This document shows positions 5,055-11,878 of a DNA stretch of 15,586 nucleotides, piece by piece (within the stretch, counting starts at the first letter, position 1; each line of letters begins with the position of its first letter). This stretch comes from CAZPKH01 sp964407165. Its GTDB lineage: Bacteria; Bacteroidota; Bacteroidia; Bacteroidales; Muribaculaceae. The stretch lies in assembly GCA_964407165.1 (NCBI GenBank), contig CAYOUJ010000055.1:1-15586 (forward strand), written 5' to 3'. The notes under the pieces are model-generated. The model was not told the DNA's origin and searched no databases. It was given only the letters and a program-made list of their open reading frames with translations. The translations under genes were made by a program, and so were the position numbers.

Positions 5055-6326
5055 GTGAAAATTCCTGCGCTATATATAATAATGTGTATGCTCTCGGCCG
5101 TGTGCTCGATGGCACAGGAGGCTGCAGACACGCTGCCCGCCCGCGACCCGGGCAGCTGGTACGGAGCCAACTTGATGGTGCGCGGCCTGGTGCTCTGGGG
5201 CACCGAGCACGACTTCCGCAACACCCCGCACCGCTTCACCGAGCACTCCAACACCTTTGCTGACAACTATATAGGCTACACTCCTCTTGCAGCCACGACG
5301 ATACTCAAGGCCGCGGGCGTGCCCACGCGCAGCAGTTGGGGACGCTATGCAGTGGGCGTAGGCTTCTCCGGTGCCATCATGGTCGGCGTGTCGCAGGGCC
5401 TGAAGCACACCGTGTACGAATGGCGCCCGGACGGCGTAGATGACCGGTCATTCCCTTCCGGCCACACCGCCACCGCCTTTATGTGCGCGCAGATCATGTC
5501 GAAAGAGCTTGGCTGGCAGTCGCCGTGGTACACCGTCGGCGCCTACGCCGTAGCCATGGGCACGGGCATATCGCGCATATACAAAAACCGCCACTGGGTG
5601 AACGACGTGGTCTTCGGCGCGGGCGTGGGCATCACCTCCGTAGACCTGGGCTATTTCCTCACCGACTTGATATTCAAGGAGAATGGGCTAAATCCGGAGG
5701 CCGTTTACTCACCATCTGCCATAACAAACCGAGGCAACCCGTCATTTTTCGGTATCGGGCTCGGCAACGGCACGGGGGGCAATCTCCACCTGCCTGCCGG
5801 GCTGCCTGTCAGCAAGATGCGCATGGGCGCCTCTACCTCCGTGACAGCCGAGGGAGCCTGGTTTTGGAACGACCGCTTCGGCATCGGCGCCCGCGTGCGT
5901 GCCATCGCTGCGCCCATTATATCGGAAACGGCAGATCCGCTGCTTGAGGTGGAGTCGGCAGCGATGGGGATACTCACCTTCGACGCCGGCGCCTACGCCT
6001 CCTTCCCCGTCGGCACCAAGTGGCGCGTGGGGGCCAACGCCCTTGTCGGCGACCGCCTGACCACCAGCTACACCGTCGATGCTTATACTCCCACCGGCAC
6101 CGTCGACAAGTATCTGCAGATTGACGCTAACAGCGCTTTCAACTTCTCCTTTGGTCTCTCTGCCTCGTGGCACGTCCATAAAAACACCATCGCCCGCTTT
6201 GCTGTGGACTTCGAGCGCGCCGCTCCACATTATATATATAATGTGTCCACGGAAAATTATAAGGCGTCGCGTCGTACGCCCGTCAACGCCTTCACCATGT
6301 CGTTTTCAATGGCCACTGCGTTCTAA
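5055..6326 (+). CDS. PAP2-family phosphatase fused to a probable outer-membrane beta-barrel
   Basis: This predicts a 423-residue exported protein. After a signal peptide (about 1-20) comes a PAP2 acid-phosphatase domain with all three motifs: K117 to R124-P125 (KX6RP), P134-S-G-H137, and S173-R174...H180...D184, where the two histidines and the aspartate are catalytic. The family removes phosphate from lipids such as phosphatidic acid, undecaprenyl diphosphate or lipid A. From about residue 230 the chain changes to alternating hydrophobic/polar strands and ends in a C-terminal phenylalanine (MATAF), a common outer-membrane-protein signature, suggesting a small barrel. If so, the phosphatase may face the periplasm at the outer membrane. 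GTG 5055 is chosen because later ATGs would truncate the signal peptide. The substrate is not known; lipid A or undecaprenyl diphosphate are only candidates. Confidence 0.85.
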   Translation: MKIPALYIIMCMLSAVCSMAQEAADTLPARDPGSWYGANLMVRGLVLWGTEHDFRNTPHRFTEHSNTFADNYIGYTPLAATTILKAAGVPTRSSWGRYAVGVGFSGAIMVGVSQGLKHTVYEWRPDGVDDRSFPSGHTATAFMCAQIMSKELGWQSPWYTVGAYAVAMGTGISRIYKNRHWVNDVVFGAGVGITSVDLGYFLTDLIFKENGLNPEAVYSPSAITNRGNPSFFGIGLGNGTGGNLHLPAGLPVSKMRMGASTSVTAEGAWFWNDRFGIGARVRAIAAPIISETADPLLEVESAAMGILTFDAGAYASFPVGTKWRVGANALVGDRLTTSYTVDAYTPTGTVDKYLQIDANSAFNFSFGLSASWHVHKNTIARFAVDFERAAPHYIYNVSTENYKASRRTPVNAFTMSFSMATAF

Positions 6327-6329
6327 GAT

Positions 6330-6360
6330 TGCACACTCGCTAACACTTTGTGCATCTTTT
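6330..6360 (+). terminator. Possible weak terminator after the PAP2 gene
   Basis: TGCACA (6330-6335) and TGTGCA (6349-6354) can form a 6-bp stem with a 13-nt loop, followed by TCTTTT. It starts three nt after the PAP2 stop. The stem is short, so efficiency is uncertain. Confidence 0.35.
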
Positions 6361-6391
6361 GGTTAGTTTTGTGTGAAATTTATTGAAAATT

Positions 6392-6422
6392 TTTGCGGTT
6401 TGATTGATAAGTGTTACCTTTG
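6392..6422 (+). promoter_or_regulatory. Promoter of the ilvDBNC operon
   Basis: TTTG (6392-6395) and TACCTTTG (6415-6422) with a 19-bp spacer match the Bacteroidetes -33/-7 consensus fully. Transcription would start near 6428, giving a leader of about 20 nt before the ilvD GTG. This is too short for a leader-peptide attenuator or riboswitch. Confidence 0.85.
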
Positions 6423-6446
6423 CCTCACGTTTCTAAGGTAAAGATT

Positions 6447-8258
6447 GTGACACAATATCAGAAAACACTCCGCAGCGAGGCCAGCACCGGCACCAGGCGC
6501 ATGGCTGCTGCTCGCGCGCTGTGGCGCGCAAACGGCATGACCGACAGCCAGATAGGGCGGCCGATAATAGCCGTTGTCAACTCATTTACTGAATTTGTCC
6601 CGGGCCATGTGCACCTCCAGCAGGCCGGCCGCATCGTCAAGGCGGAGATAGAGGCTCTCGGGTGCTTTGCCCCCGAGATGAACACTATCGCTGTGGACGA
6701 CGGCATCGCCATGGGCCATGAGGGAATGCTCTATTCCCTGCCCTCACGCGAGCTCATTGCCGACTCGGTGGAATATATGGTCAACGCCCACTGCGCCGAC
6801 GCGATGGTGTGCATCAGCAACTGCGACAAGGTTACCCCCGGCATGCTGCTCGCCGCCATGCGCCTCAATATCCCCTCCATATTTGTCTCCGGCGGTCCCA
6901 TGGAGGCCGGCCGCGTCGACGGGGAGGACGTCGACTTGGTTGACATTATGGTGGAGAGCGCCGACAGCAGCGTTTCCGATGACCGCGTGGACCGCATGGA
7001 GCGCGGCGGATGCCCCACCTGCGGATGCTGCTCCGGCATGTTCACCGCCAACTCCATGAACTCGCTCACCGAGGCCATCGGCCTGGCTCTCCCCGGCAAC
7101 GGCACCGTGCTCTCCACCCACGCCGACCGCGTCGAGATGATGCGCCAGGCCGCGCGCATGATAGTGGCCAACACATTCAAATATTACAAGGACGGCGACG
7201 AGTCAGTGCTCCCGCGCAACATCGCCTCCCGCCCGTCGATGCTCAACGCCATGACCCTCGACATTGCCATGGGCGGAAGCACCAACACGGTGCTCCACCT
7301 GTTAGCCGTGGCCCGCGAGGGGGGCATTGAGTTTACGCTCGATGACATCGACTCGCTGTCGCGCCGCGTGCCGGTGCTTTGCAAGGTGGCGCCCAACTCG
7401 CGCTACCATATACAGGACGTCAACCGCGCCGGTGGAATTCCCGCCATACTCGCGCAGCTTGCCGAAGCAGGTCTGGTGGACACGTCGGTAAATCGTGTCG
7501 ACGGCCGCACCCTCGGCGAGATGATTGCCGAGGCACCCTCTTACAAACGCTGGCACGCAGCCCCCACACGCCGACATACCCGCGCGTTAGGGGAGGGCAC
7601 CGACCGCTACGACACCCTCGACACCGACCGCGCCGAGGGATGCATACGCGATGTGGAGCACGCTTACGCCACCGACGGCGGCCTGGCAGTGCTTTACGGC
7701 AACATCGCCCGCCATGGGTGCGTGGTCAAAACTGCGGGCGTCGACCCCTCGTGCCTGACGTTCAGCGGCCGCGCGCGCGTGTTCGAGAGCCAGGAGGAGG
7801 CCATGGAGGCTATCCTTGCTGACCAAATCAAGGCCGGCGACTTGGTGGTGATCACCTTTGAGGGACCGCGCGGCGGGCCCGGCATGCAGGAGATGCTCTA
7901 CCCGACCAGTTACCTCAAGTCGAAGCACCTCGGCCGCGAGTGCGCGCTCATCACCGACGGCCGCTTCTCCGGTGGCACCTCGGGACTCTCCGTTGGCCAC
8001 ATCTCTCCCGAGGCCGCTGCCGGCGGCGAGATAGGACTGCTGCGTGACGGCGACGTGATAGAGATAGACATCCCCGCGCGCACCATCAACGCCCGCGTCT
8101 CTGACCAGGAGATGGCCGTGCGCCGCGCCGAGGAGGAGGCCCGTGGAAAGGCCGCTTTCACCCCGCGCCGCCGCGACCGCAAGGTGTCTGCAGCCCTGCG
8201 CGCCTACGCCTCTTTGGTCAGCTCGGCCGACACCGGCGCCGTCCGCATCGTCGATTAG
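6447..8258 (+). CDS. ilvD: Dihydroxy-acid dehydratase
   Basis: IlvD dehydrates 2,3-dihydroxy-isovalerate and 2,3-dihydroxy-3-methylvalerate to the 2-oxo acids that precede valine (and leucine) and isoleucine, in the cytoplasm. The 603-residue product closely follows the E. coli enzyme (616 residues): PIIAVVNSFTEFVPGHVHL, NTIAVDDGIAMGHEGMLYS, SNCDK (Cys126), CPTCGCCSGMFTANSMN (Cys189-195 region) and ITDGRFSGGTSGLSVGH. The cysteines ligate the iron-sulfur cluster and the acidic residues bind Mg2+. GTG 6447 is chosen: the longer frame, from GTG 6411, would start upstream of or inside the -7 box and could not be in the transcript. It is the first gene of the ilv operon; ilvB follows after 45 bp of T-rich spacer. 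Confidence 0.97.
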   Translation: MTQYQKTLRSEASTGTRRMAAARALWRANGMTDSQIGRPIIAVVNSFTEFVPGHVHLQQAGRIVKAEIEALGCFAPEMNTIAVDDGIAMGHEGMLYSLPSRELIADSVEYMVNAHCADAMVCISNCDKVTPGMLLAAMRLNIPSIFVSGGPMEAGRVDGEDVDLVDIMVESADSSVSDDRVDRMERGGCPTCGCCSGMFTANSMNSLTEAIGLALPGNGTVLSTHADRVEMMRQAARMIVANTFKYYKDGDESVLPRNIASRPSMLNAMTLDIAMGGSTNTVLHLLAVAREGGIEFTLDDIDSLSRRVPVLCKVAPNSRYHIQDVNRAGGIPAILAQLAEAGLVDTSVNRVDGRTLGEMIAEAPSYKRWHAAPTRRHTRALGEGTDRYDTLDTDRAEGCIRDVEHAYATDGGLAVLYGNIARHGCVVKTAGVDPSCLTFSGRARVFESQEEAMEAILADQIKAGDLVVITFEGPRGGPGMQEMLYPTSYLKSKHLGRECALITDGRFSGGTSGLSVGHISPEAAAGGEIGLLRDGDVIEIDIPARTINARVSDQEMAVRRAEEEARGKAAFTPRRRDRKVSAALRAYASLVSSADTGAVRIVD

Positions 8259-8303
8259 AGGCTCGTTAATTTCCTTAATTTCTTTAAATTCCTTATTTCC
8301 TTA

Positions 8304-10007
8304 ATGCAAATTTCAGGAGCAGAAGCATTGCTGCTGTCGCTGGTGGCAGAAGGTGTCGACACCGTCTTCGGATACCCGGGAGGGCAAATCCTTACGGTCT
8401 ATGACAAGCTCTACGACTACACCGACCGCATTCATCATATACTCACGCGCCACGAGCAGGGCGCGATACATGCCGCCGAGGGCTACGCCCGCGCTTCGGG
8501 TCGTCCGGGCGTGGTGATAGTCACCTCCGGGCCTGGCGTGGCCAACGTGGTCACCGGCCTTAGCGACGCGCAGATGGACTCCACGCCTGTGGTGGTCATC
8601 TCCGGCCAGGTGGGCACCGGCAAGCTCGGCAGCGACGCTTTCCAGGAGACTGACGTCATCGGCGTCACCCTGCCGGTGACCAAGTGGTCGATGCAGGTGC
8701 GCCGCCCCGAGGAGATACCCGCGGCGGTGGCTAAGGCGTTCTACATAGCCACCAGCGGACGCCCCGGCCCCGTGGTGCTCGACATGGCGCGCGATGCCCA
8801 GGTGGGGATGCTTGACTTTGAGTATCGCCGAGTTGGCTACCTCCGCAGCTACCATCCCCTGCCGCATCCCTCAGAGAAGTCTCTTAAGCAGGCGGCCGAA
8901 CTGCTCAACGCCGCCGAGCGGCCAATGCTGCTGGCCGGCCACGGCATTGCCATCGCCCACGCCCAGGAGCACCTGCGCCGATTCGTCGAGCGCTCCGGCA
9001 TACCCGTGGCATCCACACTCCTTGGCCTCTCAGTGCTCCCCGAATCGCACCCGCTCAACGTGGGCATGCTCGGCATGCACGGCAACATCGGCCCCAACTA
9101 CCTGACCAACAAGGCCGACGTGATACTGGCCGTGGGCATGCGCTTCGACGACCGCGTCACCGCCGCAACAGACCAATACGCACGTCAGGCAAAGGTGATA
9201 CACATCGACATCGACGCCTCAGAGTTCTCGCGAAACGTTCCAGCCGACGTGTGCATACACTCCGACGCCACCGAGGCGCTGTCTCGTCTCACCCCCATGA
9301 TGGAGCCGCGGCGCCGCGACGAGTGGGTGTCACGCTTCCAGCAGTGCAACGAGGTGGAGCGCACATCCGTGCACGCCCGCCAGCTCGAGCACGACGGCCC
9401 GATAACCATGGGCCAGGTGATACGCCACGTCAGCGACGCCACCGCCGGCGAGGCCATCGTGGTCACAGACGTGGGACAGAACCAGATGATGTCGGCCAAG
9501 TATTACCGCTTCGAGCGGCCCGACAGCATGATCACCTCCGGCGGCTTGGGCACCATGGGCTTCGGTCTACCCGCGGCCATCGGCGCAAAAGTGGCCATGC
9601 CCGAACGCACCGTCGTGCTCTTCTGCGGCGACGGCGGCATTCAGATGACCATCCAGGAGTGGGGCACCATCATGCAATACGGCGTCGACGTCAAGATGGT
9701 GATACTCAACAACGATTTCCTCGGCAACGTGCGCCAGTGGCAGGAGCTGTTTTACAACCACCGCTACTCGCAGACGCCGATGCTCAACCCCGACTTCGTG
9801 GCCGTCGCCATGGCATACGGCATCGCCGGCGAGCGGGTGACGGAGCAGGCAGACCTCGACAACGCCATCCGACGCATGCTCGACCACCCCGGGGCTTACC
9901 TGCTCGACGTGGCTGTGGCACCTGAAGACAACGTCTTCCCCATGACACCTCCGGGCGCAGTGGTCAATGAAATATTACTCGACAAAGACACCCGTTTTGA
10001 GCTGTAA
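8304..10007 (+). CDS. ilvB: Acetolactate synthase, large (catalytic) subunit
   Basis: This ThDP-dependent enzyme condenses two pyruvates to 2-acetolactate, or pyruvate with 2-oxobutyrate to 2-aceto-2-hydroxybutyrate, the committed step of branched-chain amino acid synthesis. The 567-residue protein has the N-terminal pyrimidine-binding domain with catalytic Glu51 in RHEQGAIHAAEGYAR, a central FAD-type domain, and the C-terminal pyrophosphate-binding domain with GDGG at 442-445 and NN at 469-470, the usual ThDP motif spacing. RFDDRVT (280-286) is typical of true acetolactate synthases rather than related pyruvate oxidases. The regulatory subunit gene follows six nt after the stop, consistent with paired synthesis. 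ATG 8304 is the natural start; no Shine-Dalgarno-like sequence is obvious, which is normal for Bacteroidetes. Confidence 0.97.
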   Translation: MQISGAEALLLSLVAEGVDTVFGYPGGQILTVYDKLYDYTDRIHHILTRHEQGAIHAAEGYARASGRPGVVIVTSGPGVANVVTGLSDAQMDSTPVVVISGQVGTGKLGSDAFQETDVIGVTLPVTKWSMQVRRPEEIPAAVAKAFYIATSGRPGPVVLDMARDAQVGMLDFEYRRVGYLRSYHPLPHPSEKSLKQAAELLNAAERPMLLAGHGIAIAHAQEHLRRFVERSGIPVASTLLGLSVLPESHPLNVGMLGMHGNIGPNYLTNKADVILAVGMRFDDRVTAATDQYARQAKVIHIDIDASEFSRNVPADVCIHSDATEALSRLTPMMEPRRRDEWVSRFQQCNEVERTSVHARQLEHDGPITMGQVIRHVSDATAGEAIVVTDVGQNQMMSAKYYRFERPDSMITSGGLGTMGFGLPAAIGAKVAMPERTVVLFCGDGGIQMTIQEWGTIMQYGVDVKMVILNNDFLGNVRQWQELFYNHRYSQTPMLNPDFVAVAMAYGIAGERVTEQADLDNAIRRMLDHPGAYLLDVAVAPEDNVFPMTPPGAVVNEILLDKDTRFEL

Positions 10008-10013
10008 CAAGAT

Positions 10014-10523
10014 ATGAACCAGCTGTTTACCATAACCGTATACTCAGAGCACAACGTTGGCCTGCTCAACCAGGTGGCCATCATCTTCACCCGCCGCGGG
10101 CTCAACATCGAGGACGTCAGCGCCTCGCGCACCACTATCGACGGCGTGCACCGCCTGACGCTCACCGTGTGCTCCACGCGCGAGATGATGGAGCAGGTGG
10201 CGCGGCAGATAGAGAAGCGCATCGACGTGCTGCGCGTGGTGCTCAGCACCGACGACGATATTGTCTATCAGGAGGTGGCACTCTACAAGATGGACACCAA
10301 GAGTCTCATGGAGCACCCCGACATGGAGGCCATGCTGCGCAGCGCCGACGCCCGTGTGCTCACCTTCACCCCCGCATACACCGTCATCGAAAAGACGGGA
10401 CGTCCCGAGGAGACAGAGTCGCTGCTCGAGCAGCTGCGCGGCTACGGTCTGCGGCAGTTTGTGCGCTCCGGCCGCGTGTGCGTCTTCAAGTCAGACGCCG
10501 GCGACGAACTCGCCATCCGGTAA
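10014..10523 (+). CDS. ilvN: Acetolactate synthase, small (regulatory) subunit
   Basis: The small subunit binds the large one, raises its activity and carries valine feedback inhibition. The 169-residue product starts with an ACT domain (LFTITVYSEHNVGLLNQVA, IIFTRRGLNIEDVSASRT) covering about residues 3-75, followed by the C-terminal small-subunit domain (roughly 80-165). In the ACT domain the N and G of NVGLL and the GLNIEDV loop correspond to the effector-binding region. The gene lies six nt after ilvB and 36 bp before ilvC. In other genomes this subunit is called ilvN or ilvH; sequence alone does not separate them here. Confidence 0.95.
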   Translation: MNQLFTITVYSEHNVGLLNQVAIIFTRRGLNIEDVSASRTTIDGVHRLTLTVCSTREMMEQVARQIEKRIDVLRVVLSTDDDIVYQEVALYKMDTKSLMEHPDMEAMLRSADARVLTFTPAYTVIEKTGRPEETESLLEQLRGYGLRQFVRSGRVCVFKSDAGDELAIR

Positions 10524-10559
10524 ATAACTAAAAACTAAAAACCAAAAACTAAAGACTAT

Positions 10560-11600
10560 ATGGCTAAGATTAACTTTGGCGGCGTCGAGGAGACCGTGGT
10601 CACCCGCGCCGAGTATCCGCTTGAGAAAGCTCTTGAAACTCTGAAAGATGAAACCCTCGCCATCATCGGCTATGGCGTGCAGGGCCCCGGCCAGGGCCTC
10701 AACCTGCGCGACAACGGCTTCAACGTCATCATCGGCCAGCGCCCCGGTAAGACCTACGACAAGGCCGTGGCCGACGGTTGGGTGCCCGGTGAGACGCTCT
10801 TCAGCATCGACGAGGCCTGCCGCCGCGGCACTATAATAATGTGCCTGCTCAGCGACGCCGCCGTCATCAGCCGCTGGCCTGAGATCCGTGAGGCTCTCAC
10901 CACCGGCAAGGCCCTCTACTTCAGCCACGGATTCGCCATCGCCTGGGCCGACCGTACCGGCGTCAATCCCCCGAAGGATGTCGACGTGATCATGGTGGCC
11001 CCCAAGGGCTCCGGCGCCAGCGTGCGCGCCAACTACCTCGCCGGCCAGGGCATCAACTCGTCGTACGCCGTCGAGCAAGACGCCACAGGCCGCGCCCTCG
11101 AGCGCACCATAGCCCTGGGCATCGGCATCGGCTCCGGCTACCTCTTCGAGTCGACCTTCCGCCGCGAGGCTATCAGCGACCTCACCGGCGAGCGCTGCTC
11201 CCTCATGGGCGCCATAGAGGGTATGTTCGAGGCCCAGTACGAGGTGCTACGCGAGCACGGACACACCCCCTCCGAGGCCTTCAACGAGACCGTCGAAGAA
11301 CTCACCGAGAGCCTGATACACTTCATTGGCGCAAAGGGCATGGACCACATGTACGCCAACTGCTCCACCACCGCCCAGCGCGGCGCCCTCGACTGGCGCG
11401 GACGATTCCGCGAGGCCATCAAGCCCGTGGTCGAGGAGTGCTATAAGAGCGTGGAGGCCGGCATCGAGGCCCAACGCTCAATCGACACCAACAGCCAGGC
11501 CGACTATCGCGACCGCCTCAACGCCGAGCTTGACGAGATGAGGGGCTCCGAGCTGTGGCGCACCGGCGAGGCCGTCCGCCGCCTCCGTCCCAAAAAATAA
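10560..11600 (+). CDS. ilvC: Ketol-acid reductoisomerase (NADP+)
   Basis: IlvC isomerises and reduces acetolactate (or acetohydroxybutyrate) to the dihydroxy acid used by IlvD, needing NADPH and Mg2+. The 346-residue protein has an N-terminal Rossmann domain with GYGVQG at 37-42, then IIGQR ending at Arg61, which fits NADPH preference; SHGF (His123) and VAPKGSG follow. The C-terminal all-helical domain carries the metal-binding SDLTGE (Asp207, Glu211) and NETVEELTE. The sequence resembles Bacteroides enzymes of about 347 residues. It is the last gene of the operon, followed by ATCGAT array C and a strong terminator. From memory, Bacteroides operons often carry an acyl-ACP thioesterase gene between the small-subunit gene and ilvC; here only 36 bp of A-rich spacer lies there. 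Confidence 0.97.
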   Translation: MAKINFGGVEETVVTRAEYPLEKALETLKDETLAIIGYGVQGPGQGLNLRDNGFNVIIGQRPGKTYDKAVADGWVPGETLFSIDEACRRGTIIMCLLSDAAVISRWPEIREALTTGKALYFSHGFAIAWADRTGVNPPKDVDVIMVAPKGSGASVRANYLAGQGINSSYAVEQDATGRALERTIALGIGIGSGYLFESTFRREAISDLTGERCSLMGAIEGMFEAQYEVLREHGHTPSEAFNETVEELTESLIHFIGAKGMDHMYANCSTTAQRGALDWRGRFREAIKPVVEECYKSVEAGIEAQRSIDTNSQADYRDRLNAELDEMRGSELWRTGEAVRRLRPKK

Positions 11601-11610
11601 TCACCATCCC

Positions 11611-11676
11611 ATCGATGATAATCGATAGTTCGACCGAAAATCGATAATCATCGATAATCATCGATAGACTGTCGAT
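11611..11676. repeat. Helically phased ATCGAT array C
   Basis: ATCGAT starts at 11611, 11621, 11640, 11650 and 11660, with GTCGAT at 11671; the site expected near 11631 is degenerate. Steps are 10, 19, 10, 10 and 11 bp. The array lies between the ilvC stop and the operon terminator, so it would be transcribed with the ilv mRNA. The unit sequence and phasing match arrays A and B. Confidence 0.8.
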
Positions 11677-11706
11677 TGGCCGGATGGCTCCTCGGCGTTA
11701 TCCCTA

Positions 11707-11753
11707 AACCCCCCCGTTTCATCCCAAAAAACGGGGGGTTGGCATTTTTTTTT
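11707..11753 (+). terminator. Rho-independent terminator of the ilv operon
   Basis: AACCCCCCC-GTTT (11707-11719) pairs with AAACGGGGGGTT (11729-11740), giving about 12 base pairs with one bulged C, followed after four bases by nine T residues (11745-11753). It lies about 107 bp after the ilvC stop. The 278 bp between ilvC and the phosphatase gene hold array C, this terminator and a promoter box, and no gene. Confidence 0.88.
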
Positions 11754-11785
11754 GCCAATATATGTCTTTGTCAAAAAATTTTTAC

Positions 11786-11793
11786 TAATTTTG
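11786..11793 (+). promoter_or_regulatory. -7 promoter box of the PP2C phosphatase gene
   Basis: TAATTTTG followed by C matches the -7 consensus. The closest upstream TTTG (11767-11770) gives a spacer of only 15 bp, shorter than usual. Transcription would start near 11799, leaving an untranslated leader of about 80 nt before ATG 11879. Confidence 0.55.
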
Positions 11794-11878
11794 CAAGGAA
11801 AAATTAAACCCAATCATCACCCGATTCGGCGGGCCTCTCCCCTCCGAAACCGAACTAACACTGAAAAACGTTTACATA

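Noticed and set aside
4988..5266. Upstream open extension of the btuG-like gene on the minus strand
   Set aside because: It lies upstream of the -7 box at 4993-5000 and covers the divergent PAP2 start; it would bury the lipoprotein signal peptide inside the chain.
6327..6446. Leader-peptide attenuator or riboswitch ahead of ilvD
   Set aside because: The promoter places the transcription start about 20 nt before the ilvD start codon, leaving no space for such a leader. The only hairpin seen lies upstream of the promoter.
245..11676. CRISPR array as an explanation of the repeated ATCGAT units
   Set aside because: The repeats are six bases long with 4-5 bp between them, far shorter than CRISPR repeats and spacers, and no cas genes are present.
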